A stretch of 64,000 nucleotides of DNA from Io17-Chloro-G2 sp034420695 (GCA_034420695.1 DAOULB010000042.1:29106-93105), one strand, 5' to 3'. Positions 1-8,552 are shown, counted from the first letter of the stretch. Translations and numbers: made by a program. Notes: generated by a model not told the origin, from the letters alone.

Positions 1-830
1 TTGATTGAGAAGGTATGCCGGAACTGATGGGGATGAAGCCCCTGGATGCCAGCTCTCTCACCCACCCTCTTCAACATCAAGTAAAGCCAGTTATCCCTCA
101 TCCCATTCCCCAGCCAGTCCACCCACCAATCATCGGTCCAAGGACCAAGACCGTCCCGCGCCGTCTTGTACTTCATCATCGCCCGGGTTGTGACAGCTCC
201 CAAGTACATGAAACGTTCCTTACGGCCCTTGCCCTCGACCAAGACCCGCCGTTCCTTGAGGTCAACGCGGTCCACCGTAAGCCGGGCAATCTCATGCCGG
301 CGCCCCGGGGTGTCCATGAACATCCAGAGCACAGCCTGGTCCCGAAGGGCCCGGAACTTCCTGGCTGGAGTATCAAACAGGCCGGGATCCGTAAGTTTGA
401 GGAGAAGGCAAAACTGGTCTTCCGACACCGTCGACACAACCCGCTTTCCAACCTTCGGCCGGGGGATATCGCCAAGAGGGTTCACAGAAATGTAGCCCTC
501 AACCACGCACCACTTGAAAAACCGCTTCAGTCTGCGGTAAATGCTCTCGAAGTAGGACTCGCTAATCCTCTGGCCCGGTCCCTTCTCCTTCCCGGCCCAG
601 CGCCGGGGGCGGGACTTCCAGTCCGCCAGATACTCCCTCATCTCCGCCCGCCCCAGTTCTTCCAGAGGAGGCCAACCCCTTTCCTCCGCAAAGGCACAGA
701 GATTCTGAAGCAAATACCGAAAACCAGCCAAGGTGCCGCCCGCCCGGTTCCCAATTTCCTGGTCCAGAATGAAATTTTCGACGGCGTCAGAGAGCGATAG
801 ATTGTTATCAAGAACCTGCTTGTGCTTCAT
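1..830 (-). CDS. Tyrosine recombinase/integrase, 3' end cut by window edge
   Basis: Reading the minus strand from an ATG at 828-830 gives an uninterrupted frame of about 276 codons that runs off the left edge. The N-terminal third looks like the SAM-like core-binding domain of phage-type integrases. The catalytic part follows, with the first active-site arginine in TPGRRHEIARLTVDRVDL and the box II motif HPHQFRHTFSI just before the edge (H-x-x-R, then H). The final Tyr lies outside. These enzymes cut and rejoin DNA at att sites or resolve dimers. It could be the integrase of a mobile element extending to the left, or a XerC/D-like protein. The accessory genes at 7-13 kb are separated from it by ordinary genes, so it may not own them. 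Confidence 0.88.
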   Translation of the reverse strand, partial: MKHKQVLDNNLSLSDAVENFILDQEIGNRAGGTLAGFRYLLQNLCAFAEERGWPPLEELGRAEMREYLADWKSRPRRWAGKEKGPGQRISESYFESIYRRLKRFFKWCVVEGYISVNPLGDIPRPKVGKRVVSTVSEDQFCLLLKLTDPGLFDTPARKFRALRDQAVLWMFMDTPGRRHEIARLTVDRVDLKERRVLVEGKGRKERFMYLGAVTTRAMMKYKTARDGLGPWTDDWWVDWLGNGMRDNWLYLMLKRVGERAGIQGLHPHQFRHTFSI

Positions 831-992
831 TTCCACGACCCGGTCCGGAAACAAGGGAGTCCGCAATCAGGCATATTCCGTAGCTGAAAAGGCCCGAAAA
901 GAGGGGCTGAATCCCCCGGAAAGGCGGCCCTGGTTCCGCGACACATCCCTCCTAGATTAGTTGCCTACCCCCGCTAGTATAATCACCGCTGA

Positions 993-1514
993 ATGATTCT
1001 GCCACCTGCTATTAGCCGGATGCTGTCCCGAGCCACGTTTGGAACCCTTTACCGGGTGAAAGGAAACAGCATGGAGCCTGCCCTGATGGACGGGCACCAG
1101 GTCCTGGCAACGCCGCTCCGGCCCGGCGGCAGCCCGTTGCTCCGGGGGGCGTTGATTGTGCTGCGCCATCCAGTGATAGGGGACCAAGTCTATATCAAGC
1201 GCGTGGTCGGCCTCCCCGGCGAGCACTTGCGTATCGACGATGACAAAGTGTATGTGGATGACTTTCTTCTGAATGAGCCTTACCTTCCGGTGGAAGGGGG
1301 TATCGCGGTCTCTCACAGGGCACGGAGGGAGACAGCCAGGCTCTGGATAACCGATGACGACGAATACTTTGTGCTGGGAGACCGGCGAAGTGACAGCCAG
1401 GATAGCCGCTCCTTTGGTCCGGTGCCCCGCCAGTGCATTCTGGGGCGGGTCTGGCTGCGGTGCTGGCCGCCGGTGGCTTGGGGATTGATTGGCGTTCCGA
1501 GAGTAAAATCCTGA
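993..1514 (+). CDS. Signal peptidase I-like serine protease (S26 family), no membrane anchor
   Basis: 173 aa. The S26 signatures are present: GNSMEP with catalytic Ser26, YIKRVVGLPG with the general-base Lys69, and the C-terminal box LGDRRSDSQDSRS at about 128-140. The family removes signal peptides at the outer face of the membrane. Unusually, the protein starts about 25 residues before the catalytic Ser and has no N-terminal membrane segment. An in-frame TGA lies directly before this ATG, so the start cannot be moved upstream. A TATAAT at 978-983, only ten bases before the ATG, suggests a very short or absent leader. It could also be a LexA-like or maturation peptidase of the same fold, but the GDxRxxSxDSR-type box favours signal peptidase. 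Confidence 0.85.
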   Translation: MILPPAISRMLSRATFGTLYRVKGNSMEPALMDGHQVLATPLRPGGSPLLRGALIVLRHPVIGDQVYIKRVVGLPGEHLRIDDDKVYVDDFLLNEPYLPVEGGIAVSHRARRETARLWITDDDEYFVLGDRRSDSQDSRSFGPVPRQCILGRVWLRCWPPVAWGLIGVPRVKS

Positions 1515-1608
1515 TGGAAGTGACCGGCTTGATCCGTGAGGCAGAGGTGACCTGGGCCCATCCGGTGGAGGGTTCTACGGCACAGACTGGCAGTACATCT
1601 GCCAGATA
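1513..1608 (+). CDS. Possible 31-aa small protein
   Basis: A short frame whose ATG overlaps the stop of the signal peptidase gene (TGATG) and which ends eight bases before the YihY gene. It starts MEVTGLIREAEVTW and has no recognisable domain. The tight spacing fits translational coupling in a three-gene operon, but the length is too short to exclude chance. Confidence 0.2.
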
Positions 1609-1616
1609 GTGGGATT

Positions 1617-2447
1617 ATGAAGGAATACTTCAAACTGGCGTGGCGGGTAGCCAAGAAGCTGGTCGAGGACGAAGCGACCCACTTGGCTGCCGGGGTGGCC
1701 TACTACACTACGTTGTCCCTCTTGCCGCTGATGATGGGAGTCTTGGCAATCTCAGGGCTGATTTGGGACTCGGAGTCCATCGAAAGAAATCTCGTAGGCC
1801 TAGTGACCGCCAACCTGCCCGGGTCCCAGCAATTGCTGGCTGACAATGCGGCCCAGATAGTGCAGCATCGAGGAGCATTGAGTTTGGGAGCGCTGCTTGG
1901 GCTGCTGTGGGCCGGCAGCGCTGCTTTCAGTTCCATAGCCCGCGCCATGAACCGGATATGGGGTGTTTCCCAGATTCCTCCCTTCTATGTTTCAAAGCCC
2001 GTCCACGTTCTCATGGCGGCGGCGGCGGGTGTCTTGTTCCTGTTGTCTGCAGTAGCTACAACTGTGATTGAAATAGTGGCCGGACGCTTTCAGCGGTTAG
2101 ACATCCCCAGCATTGATTCCATCCTGGGGACAGAAATAAGCGACTTGCCTCTTCGAGTTGTCCCTGCCAGCATTATGCTTCTCGTCTTTCTGCTTATCTA
2201 CAGATACTCACCCAATATCAGGACCGATTGGAAGTACTTGTGGCCGGGGGCAATCATAGCTGCGGTGCTCTTTGAGGCTTCCAAGAGCCTCTTCGTGTGG
2301 TACTTGGACAACCTTGCCGTCTACACCCAGATCTACAGCCTTCTTACCTCGATCATGAGCCTGCTCATCTGGATCTACGTGTCGGCCCTGATCCTAATTC
2401 TTGGGGCAGAGATCTCATCGGAGTACCGCAAAATGCCCAGGGTCTAG
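1617..2447 (+). CDS. YihY/BrkB-family inner membrane protein
   Basis: 276 aa. The N-terminal hallmark HLAAGVAYYTTLSLLPLMMG of the YihY/virulence factor BrkB family is present. Around six hydrophobic segments follow (roughly 30-48, 90-110, 135-155, 180-200, 210-228 and 240-265), with the typical C-terminal WIYVSALILILGAEISSEY. The biochemical role of the family is not settled; some members were misannotated as RNase BN. It follows the signal peptidase gene in the same direction with about 100 bases between them and is probably co-transcribed with it. Confidence 0.9.
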   Translation: MKEYFKLAWRVAKKLVEDEATHLAAGVAYYTTLSLLPLMMGVLAISGLIWDSESIERNLVGLVTANLPGSQQLLADNAAQIVQHRGALSLGALLGLLWAGSAAFSSIARAMNRIWGVSQIPPFYVSKPVHVLMAAAAGVLFLLSAVATTVIEIVAGRFQRLDIPSIDSILGTEISDLPLRVVPASIMLLVFLLIYRYSPNIRTDWKYLWPGAIIAAVLFEASKSLFVWYLDNLAVYTQIYSLLTSIMSLLIWIYVSALILILGAEISSEYRKMPRV

Positions 2448-2520
2448 GCTGGCGGAAAGGGCATGGAAACTCACTGGCCTTATCTGTCCTTGGAGCGGCG
2501 GGCAAGCATTGGCTCCCGGT

Positions 2521-3948
2521 CTAGAGCATCTCCAATGCTTGGAAGGCGATAATCCCCGATGCTGAAACGTAGAGGCTCTTCTGGACGGGGCCAAAGACCG
2601 ACGGCTTCGATATGGAAGGATTGGCGATAGAAGGACTGGCGTCATTTGATAACGGCTCGGCAGGTTCATCCGGTTGAGGGGTTTTCAATTCAATCGCGAA
2701 CTCTTTGCCTGCGCTATCTATTGGCTCTGCGGCGTTCTCACCGTCCGAGGGGATAACAGTGGTGTTGAGTTCCGTGGTTTCGCCTAGCGAGTCAGGCGGA
2801 TCGGGTATGCTGATAGTCGCGGGTCCGGGCGTTGTGGTTGAGTCCTCCACTTCCGTGACGCTCGCCACAGGGATGACGAGGGATTCATCGAGCGCCGGAC
2901 GGTCGTCGATGGCTACCACCGGCTCGGTGAGGTAACCAGGCTGCAGGACGGGGCTGGTGGCCGAGATTGCGAACTCCTTGTCGATGTGGCCGCCCCGCTC
3001 CCAAGTATCCTCTTCGGGTGCGGGGATTCCGTCGATCTTGAAGCTGATGGTTTTGCCGGCAGAGCGTGAAGTCCCCGGAATGCTGATCACCGCAACGCCG
3101 TCTCGAGTGGTCGCCGCGACCACTTGAACGCCTTCCATCCAGGCAGTGACTTCGGTCCCGTCGGGGGGCGGTTCGTCGTCAATGGCAACCACCAGCTTGG
3201 AAAGGTGGGGAGGCAATTGGGAGGGTCTCTTTATGGAGATTGCGAACTCCTTGTCGATGTGGCCGCCCGGTTCCCAAGCGTCTTCTTCGGCAGCGGGCAA
3301 CCCGTCAATCCGGAAGGTGATGGCTTTGCCAGTCGATTCGGCGGTTCCCGGGATGCTGATGACGGCTCCCCCTCCCGAAGTTGTTGCCGCCGCTACTTGA
3401 ACGCCTTCCATCCAGGCAGTGATTTCGGTCCCGTCGGGGGCCGGTTCGCCGTCGATGGCGACCACCAGGTTGGAAAGGTGGGGAATGATTGGGGCTGGAG
3501 TGGCCGGAGCCGGGGCAGGAGCGGCTGGGATGGGTGCGGCCGGAGCGGGACTAGTGACGGAAATGGAGAAATTCTTATCAATATGACCGCCCGGTTCCCA
3601 AGTGTCTTCTTGGGCAGCGGGCAACCCGTCAATACGGAAGGTGATGGCCTTGTCAGTCGATTCGGCGGTTCCCGGGATGCTGATGACGGCTCTCCCTCCC
3701 GAAGTTGTTGCCGCCGCTACTTGAACGCCTTCCATCCAGGCAGTGATTTCGGTCCCGTCGGGGGCCGGTTCGCCGTGGATGGTGACGACCAACACGGAGA
3801 GGTGGGGAGGAAGCGGCTGACCCGCCGCGGCAGAGGGGGACAACAAAGGAAACGTCAATAGCAATGCCGTCGCAGCAGCAGCGACCGGAGGTATTATTCT
3901 TCGCAAAGGAATCTTCGCAAGAGGGTCTCCGCAAGAGAGTTTCTTCAA
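2521..3948 (-). CDS. Secreted protein with three near-identical ~90-residue beta repeats
   Basis: 475 aa from a TTG start; no in-frame ATG lies near the N terminus. A basic stretch and hydrophobic core (about 16-43, ending SPSAAAG) look like a signal peptide. Three repeats follow at about 47-131, 156-240 and 246-330, each containing PDGTEITAWMEGVQVAAATT and GGHIDKEFAIS. A fourth, degenerate copy covers 337-415. A Pro/Ala linker separates the first two. The repeat has the feel of a carboxypeptidase-regulatory or SdrD-B-like beta-sandwich, but I do not recognise the family. The C-terminal tail is Ser/Pro rich and ends in a mildly hydrophobic stretch. Function unknown; a surface or matrix role is inference. 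Confidence 0.7.
   Translation of the reverse strand: MKKLSCGDPLAKIPLRRIIPPVAAAATALLLTFPLLSPSAAAGQPLPPHLSVLVVTIHGEPAPDGTEITAWMEGVQVAAATTSGGRAVISIPGTAESTDKAITFRIDGLPAAQEDTWEPGGHIDKNFSISVTSPAPAAPIPAAPAPAPATPAPIIPHLSNLVVAIDGEPAPDGTEITAWMEGVQVAAATTSGGGAVISIPGTAESTGKAITFRIDGLPAAEEDAWEPGGHIDKEFAISIKRPSQLPPHLSKLVVAIDDEPPPDGTEVTAWMEGVQVVAATTRDGVAVISIPGTSRSAGKTISFKIDGIPAPEEDTWERGGHIDKEFAISATSPVLQPGYLTEPVVAIDDRPALDESLVIPVASVTEVEDSTTTPGPATISIPDPPDSLGETTELNTTVIPSDGENAAEPIDSAGKEFAIELKTPQPDEPAEPLSNDASPSIANPSISKPSVFGPVQKSLYVSASGIIAFQALEML
3281..3776 (-). repeat. 172-bp direct duplication inside the secreted repeat gene
   Basis: Bases 3281-3452 and 3605-3776 differ at only a handful of positions. They encode most of repeats 2 and 1 of the secreted protein. 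The near identity at DNA level, synonymous sites included, points to recent duplication or gene conversion. Confidence 0.85.
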
Positions 3949-4018
3949 CGAGTAAGAGGGTGGAGTGGAGATTCACGGGAAGTTTTGAAGGCGCCTCGAG
4001 GCTGTGGGGGCGGTGAAA

Positions 4019-4288
4019 CTACATTTTCCAGATGTTGCCTACTTGGCAGATGACGTCCACCTTGTGAATCGACTCGGCCGGCCAGCCCACCATGTTGATC
4101 CAGTCTTCGAAGTGGGCCTGTTCCACCGCCTCGCACTCGGTAACAAGTTTGCCCTGTTGCAAGTCGCCGTAGACCTTGAGGATGGTGGTGCGCCGGTCGG
4201 GACGCCACTTGCGCACGGCGCTCAGCTTCTCCCGGAACTCCTCCTCAGACACGCCGGAGACGTTGTGGATGGCCATGAATCGAGTCAT
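4019..4288 (-). CDS. Small hypothetical protein, 89 aa
   Basis: The ATG at 4286-4288 is preceded by AAGGA at good spacing. Longer frames upstream run into the MaoC-type gene and are unlikely. The protein (MTRFMAIHNVSGVSEEEF..., ending GNIWKM) has a mixed alpha/beta pattern that could be a ferredoxin-like or dimeric alpha-beta-barrel domain. I do not recognise the family. It lies 56 bases after the MaoC-type hydratase gene on the same strand and is probably in the same operon. Confidence 0.7.
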   Translation of the reverse strand: MTRFMAIHNVSGVSEEEFREKLSAVRKWRPDRRTTILKVYGDLQQGKLVTECEAVEQAHFEDWINMVGWPAESIHKVDVICQVGNIWKM

Positions 4289-4344
4289 GCTTTCGTCCTT
4301 ACAATAGGGGTTTCGAGCCCGGCGGCTAGTCCTGCCCCCGGACT

Positions 4345-4905
4345 CTAGTCTTGGGGCGGGACAAAGGGGTATGGAATGTCCGGGCCGTCCCGCAGCGGCA
4401 GCACCACGGTGGCAGAACCGGGCATGCTTTCCACGCCGTCCTGGGTGGTCATGCCGATTTCCAGGTCCACGAATCCCATGGAGTTCTTTTCCTGCTTGCC
4501 GGTGACCCGCCCCCACATTATCAGCACGTCGCCGGGGACCAGCATCGCCCGGTGCTCGAACCGGGCCTTCCAAGGCCAGCCCTTGGGGGCGGTCCAGTCC
4601 TTGATGTACTGGGGCACCACGCTCTGCTTCCAAGAGCCGTGTACCAGGATGCTGGGGTTGCGGTCGTGATTGAGGCCGAAGTCCAAATCGTAGTGAATCC
4701 GGTGGAAGTTTTCGATGGCGGCGCTCCACCGGAACAGGTGGGTAGGAGTGGGGTGGTAGATGTACTTGGGCAGTTCCATCCCCTCTTCCACGTCTTCATA
4801 GTAAATCTGCTGCTTATCCCGAATCTGCTGGGCCGTGGGCCTTTCGTTGTGGGTCAGTATCTCCTCGGGTTCCATTTTCAGGAGGTCTTCCAAGGGAACT
4901 GTCAC
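4345..4905 (-). CDS. MaoC-type hot-dog hydratase subunit
   Basis: 186 aa. The central segment FHRIHYDLDFGLNHDRNPSI with the following VHGSWKQSVVPQYI resembles the catalytic Asp/His hydratase motif region of MaoC proteins. These hydrate enoyl-CoA or related thioesters. It follows the gene at 4968-5519, which encodes the N-terminal (FAS1-like) half. Together they look like the two halves of one double-hot-dog hydratase, as in the Rv0216/HadAB-like or mesaconyl-CoA hydratase-like families. The substrate cannot be told from the sequence. Confidence 0.75.
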   Translation of the reverse strand: MTVPLEDLLKMEPEEILTHNERPTAQQIRDKQQIYYEDVEEGMELPKYIYHPTPTHLFRWSAAIENFHRIHYDLDFGLNHDRNPSILVHGSWKQSVVPQYIKDWTAPKGWPWKARFEHRAMLVPGDVLIMWGRVTGKQEKNSMGFVDLEIGMTTQDGVESMPGSATVVLPLRDGPDIPYPFVPPQD

Positions 4906-4967
4906 GGTCGATACCTCTCTAGTCTTGCTGCCGCCGGCGCTGTGGCGTGGGTAAAGAACCGGGCCGG

Positions 4968-5519
4968 TCAGCGGCGGATGCTGGAAGCCCTGGTGATGCA
5001 GAGGACTTCGTCCTTCTGGTTCTTGTAGGTGGTCTCGGTGGTCACAATCAGGAAGGGCTTACCGTCCCGGCCTACCCTTTCCCGGATGTCGGAGTACCGG
5101 TTCTGGAAGAAGATGGTGTCGCCGATGCTGGGGTATTTGTAGATTTCCAGCTCGTTGCCGGCGTTGAGGACCCGCACCAAGTCGGTTGGAACGGGGGGCA
5201 AGGCACCGGGCCTGCTAACCCGGCCGATGCCGTCGGACATGGGGTCCTCTTGAAAGGCTTGGGTAATGGGGTCGTCCTGGTCCGGGCGAATGCGGCTGGA
5301 CATGTAGCTGACCATGATGGGGGGCGTGACCAGCTCCCCGTAGCGGCTGGTCTTGGCGTACTCTTCGTCCCAGTACCCGGGGTCGGGGTCCATCAAGGCC
5401 TGGGTGAACCGGCGCAGGTATTCGGCGTCCACCACGCCCCAGCCTTCCACCACCTCGCCGGAAACTCCGATCATGGCCCGCACTTCCGGGGTCAGGGCGG
5501 ACTGGGTTTCCTGAGTCAT
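4968..5519 (-). CDS. FAS1-like dehydratase domain (MaoC N-terminal-type) subunit
   Basis: 183 aa from the ATG at 5517-5519; a purine-rich GGTGG stretch lies just upstream. Upstream extension of the frame is low-complexity Val/Gly/Ser and is not credible as protein. YGELVTPPIMVSY and the later NELEIYKYPSIGDTIFFQNRYSDIRERVGRDGK are typical of the MaoC N-terminal dehydratase domain, which normally partners a catalytic MaoC domain. The catalytic partner is probably the next gene (4345-4905). Confidence 0.75.
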   Translation of the reverse strand: MTQETQSALTPEVRAMIGVSGEVVEGWGVVDAEYLRRFTQALMDPDPGYWDEEYAKTSRYGELVTPPIMVSYMSSRIRPDQDDPITQAFQEDPMSDGIGRVSRPGALPPVPTDLVRVLNAGNELEIYKYPSIGDTIFFQNRYSDIRERVGRDGKPFLIVTTETTYKNQKDEVLCITRASSIRR

Positions 5520-5730
5520 TTTTTCACCACCCCCAGTGGAGTTAACGAGCCTCAGACTAACGCAGTCCCCAGATAGAGTCAATATAAGCCCCCGGCCCGC
5601 CGCTTGTAGCCGCGGTCGTCCATGCACTACCATGGGCCAGGCCTTTACGACAGACTTGAACCGGCAGCCCGGCCCGGCTTGGGCTGCGACCACTACCCAC
5701 GTGAAACTACTGCCGCCCTTGTTCAACCCG

Positions 5731-6438
5731 ATGCGTTCTCTATCCCGGTGGGCCCTGGTTCTCGCCGCGGCGGCAATGCTGACGGCCTGCGAACTGGAGA
5801 GTCTGCCCGGCGAGTTGCCCCAAGCGACATTGACTGCACCCACCGCCGTACTGGATCCCACCCTGGCTCCCGAGCCGACCCTGGCGCTGGAAACGGTTCG
5901 GACCGTGGAACCCACTCTCGCGATGGAGCCGGCCCCGGCAGTAGAACCCACCCTTGCCTTGGAGCCGGCCCTGACCCCTGAGCCCACCAAGGAACTGGAG
6001 CCCACGCTGGCTATTCCGGGTATAAACAGGGACAAGGATGTGCCCTTGCTGACCGGGGACGGTTTCAGCTTCCAGCCTGAACTGGCCCTGACCCCCGAAG
6101 AGATTACCCGTGGGCTGTCCTACCGTGAGTCGCTGCCTCCGGGCACCGGAATGCTGTTCGTGTATCCCGATGAGGCTCCGCGCAGCTTCTGGATGTTCGA
6201 AATGCGCTTCCCACTGGACATGGTGTGGATCGGCGGCGATTGCAGGGTGGTGGACATTACGGAGAACGCCCCGCCTCCGGAGCCGGACCAGCCCAACTCG
6301 GAGCTGCCGCTGTTCTCCCCCAAGGTCCCGGCGCGATACGTCTTCGAGGTAAACGCCGGCGAGGCCCGCCAGCACGGTGTGGACATCGGCGACCGGGTGG
6401 AATTCGAGGGCAGCATCAAGGGCAGGCACGGCTGCTAA
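5731..6438 (+). CDS. DUF192 lipoprotein with Pro/Glu-rich linker
   Basis: 235 aa from the ATG at 5731. MRSLSRWALVLAAAAMLTAC is a lipoprotein signal with lipobox LTAC and Cys20 as the lipidated residue. A linker of EPTLALEP-type repeats (about 35-95) spans the wall or periplasm. The C-terminal domain has the DUF192 core SFWMFEMRFPLDMVWIGG. DUF192 proteins are small exported beta-barrel-like domains of unknown function. A GTG at 5701 is an alternative start. The divergent neighbour is the hydratase pair, so the 5520-5730 region should hold promoters for both. Confidence 0.85.
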   Translation: MRSLSRWALVLAAAAMLTACELESLPGELPQATLTAPTAVLDPTLAPEPTLALETVRTVEPTLAMEPAPAVEPTLALEPALTPEPTKELEPTLAIPGINRDKDVPLLTGDGFSFQPELALTPEEITRGLSYRESLPPGTGMLFVYPDEAPRSFWMFEMRFPLDMVWIGGDCRVVDITENAPPPEPDQPNSELPLFSPKVPARYVFEVNAGEARQHGVDIGDRVEFEGSIKGRHGC

Positions 6439-6607
6439 TCCCTCCCCGTAGACCGGGCGTTGCGCCGGGGCCGTCTCCCGGTTAGAGTGGCGGTTAAAGC
6501 GGACAAAGGCCCGGTCCCGCAGGCGCTTGCGAGCAGGGCCGCAGCATGAAGCAACACCCCGGACTCTACAAAGTCGACTCTAAACAAAGGAACGGTAACA
6601 ATCTCGC

Positions 6608-7555
6608 ATGGATGTCCTAGTTTCCGGCTCACTGGCGTATGACAGGATTATGACCTTCCCCGGGCGTTACAGCGAACATTTCCTTCCCGACCAACTGCAC
6701 AATATCAACCTCAGCTTCATGGTGGATGGCCTCACCGAGAACTTTGGAGGCACCGCCGGGAACATTGCCTACGCCCTGTCTCTCCTCGCCGAGAGACCCC
6801 GGATTCTGGCGACCATCGGTAAAGACCACCAGCGATACTTGGAGTGGTTGGAACAGTGCGAGCTGGGCACCGAGGATATCCGGGTAATTTCCGAGGAGTT
6901 CACGGCCTCAGCGTTCATTGCCGGAGACTCAGACGGCAACCAGATAACTATCTTCAATCCCGGCGCAATGAAACACGCTTCAAAGTTCGACGGCAGCGGG
7001 GTTAGCCCCGAGGACTGCATCGCTATAGTTTCCCCCGGGAACTTGGAAGACATGGCCAAGTATCCTGCTGTTTACAACAACCTGGGTGTTTTTTGCATCT
7101 TCGACCCGGGCCAGTCCCTGCCGGCCTGGGACAGAGAGGACTTGGCGCGCACCATAGGCTTGGCTGACATACTGATTTCCAACGAGTACGAACTGGAGAT
7201 GATAACCAACATAACGAGGCTGTCCATCGACCAGTTGCTGGAAACGGTGGACACGGTCATCACCACCAAGGGGCCTGACGGGACGGAAATACTTACGGCC
7301 AACGAGGTGACCAGGATACCCGCGGTGGACACTCCCAACGTGGTGGACCCCACCGGGGCCGGGGACGCTTTCCGCGGCGGCTTCATCAAGGGATTGGTGA
7401 TGGGGATACAGATCGAAAGAGCGGCGCAAATGGGGTCGGTGTGCGCCCACTACGCCATCCAGCACTACGGCACCCAGGAGTACGGCTTCAACCTGGAAGA
7501 CTTCACCTCCAAGATGGAGCAGGTGTACGGCCCCCCGCCCCGCTTCGTCCACTAG
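6608..7555 (+). CDS. PfkB-family carbohydrate/nucleoside kinase
   Basis: 315 aa, the usual length for ribokinase/adenosine kinase-type enzymes. The N-terminal Gly-rich motif is ENFGGTAGNIAYAL and the C-terminal signature VDPTGAGDAFRGGF carries the catalytic base Asp253. The enzyme transfers phosphate from ATP to a sugar or nucleoside hydroxyl. The substrate is not evident, but the overall look is closer to adenosine kinase-like PfkB members than to phosphofructokinase B. The last ~60 codons are present again at 8357-8552 as a broken copy. Confidence 0.88.
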   Translation: MDVLVSGSLAYDRIMTFPGRYSEHFLPDQLHNINLSFMVDGLTENFGGTAGNIAYALSLLAERPRILATIGKDHQRYLEWLEQCELGTEDIRVISEEFTASAFIAGDSDGNQITIFNPGAMKHASKFDGSGVSPEDCIAIVSPGNLEDMAKYPAVYNNLGVFCIFDPGQSLPAWDREDLARTIGLADILISNEYELEMITNITRLSIDQLLETVDTVITTKGPDGTEILTANEVTRIPAVDTPNVVDPTGAGDAFRGGFIKGLVMGIQIERAAQMGSVCAHYAIQHYGTQEYGFNLEDFTSKMEQVYGPPPRFVH

Positions 7556-7574
7556 GGGCTGACTCCCCGGCCCG

Positions 7575-8170
7575 AAAATTAATTTTCCCCGCCATTTCCC
7601 GCCAAAAACCTCCATTTTGTGGACCGGAGCGGGCCGGGCCTCTGAACCGCATCGGAGATGAGAGCAGGACCGTTCCTGTGGCGAATCTTTTTGATTCCCC
7701 TCTCAGATCCTCTCATTTTGTGCGGACAGGGGCGGGTTGACTTGGGAACCACCCCGGCAGAGATGGGTGACAGGCGCCCGTGCCGGGGGAAATTAATTTT
7801 CCCCACCATTTCCCGCCAAAAAACCGCCATTTTGTTGACCGGAGCGGGCCGGGCCTCTGAACCGCACCGGAGATGAGGGCAGGAGTGTTCCCGCGGCGAA
7901 TCCTTTTAGTTCCGTTCTCATTTCCTCTCAGGTTCTCTCATTTTTTGCGGACAGGGACGGGTTGACTTGGGAACTACCCTGGAAGAGAAGAGTGACCGGC
8001 GCCGGTGCCAGAAGATTTTATTTTCCCCGCCACGTCCCGCCAAAAATCTCCATTCCACGAGAAGAGGAACGGTCCGACCTGCCAACCATCCTGGAAGAGA
8101 GGGTCATGCTGTTCCGGCCAGCCAAAATTATTTTCCCCGCTATTTCCCGCCAAAAACCGCCACGTGTCGT
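7575..8170. repeat. Four-copy non-coding repeat array
   Basis: A ~46-bp core (AATTATTTTCCCCGCC, then ATTTCCCGCCAAAAA, ending CCATTTTGT) recurs at about 7575, 7790, 8012 and 8124. The first two copies head ~215-bp units that stay similar throughout (for example CGGGCCGGGCCTCTGAACCG and GACGGGTTGACTTGGGAAC). The third unit is about half length and the fourth keeps mainly the core. No credible protein is encoded on either strand. The array sits between the kinase gene and the remnant of its paralogue. Confidence 0.85.
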
Positions 8171-8356
8171 CCACAGGTGCCGGACGGATCTGAGACCGAA
8201 CGGCCAGCAATCCTGTAGGACCTGCCTGTAGGACTTGAGCGGTGCAAGCTCCCATCCCCTATTTATGCTAGAGGATAGTCATCCCAAAATGTAAGGGGTG
8301 AATGTCATCAGAGTGGCCAGCGGTTCGTCGAGAGTGGCAGCAGAATTGTCCTGTCA

Positions 8357-8552
8357 GGGGATGGTCTACGGGGAGGGTTCATCAAGGGTCTGGTGATGGG
8401 GATACAGATCGAGAGGGCGGCGCAAATGGGCTCGGTGTGCGTCCACTATGCCATTCAACACTACGGCACCCAAGAGTACGGCTTCAGCCTGGAAGACTTC
8501 ACCTCCAATATGGACCAGGTGTACGGGCCACCGCCTCGTTTCGTCCACTTGA
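8357..8552 (+). pseudogene. 3' remnant of a second PfkB kinase gene
   Basis: The frame from GDGLRGGFIKGL to GPPPRFVH matches the last ~64 codons of the kinase at 6608-7555. Homology begins within the catalytic GAGD motif and nothing upstream matches. The stop codon is now TTG, so the frame runs on to about 8584. Of about 19 codon differences before the stop, about 15 are silent and four are mild (A-V, N-S, K-N, E-D). The copy therefore diverged as a working gene before losing its 5' part. Confidence 0.85.

Noticed and set aside
15..800. A 261-codon plus-strand frame at the left edge
   Set aside because: It lies opposite the tyrosine recombinase, whose motifs are clear on the minus strand.
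4968..6035. A longer 355-aa start for the FAS1-like subunit
   Set aside because: The extra N-terminus is Val/Gly/Ser low complexity opposite the DUF192 lipoprotein linker; the ATG at 5519 gives the family length.
7575..8170. CRISPR array
   Set aside because: The spacing between cores is 110-220 bases and the units themselves are similar; there are no short regular spacers and no cas genes.
7579..8255. Several 60-95-codon frames in the repeat array
   Set aside because: They follow the repeats on both strands, lack ribosome sites and share no protein-like pattern.
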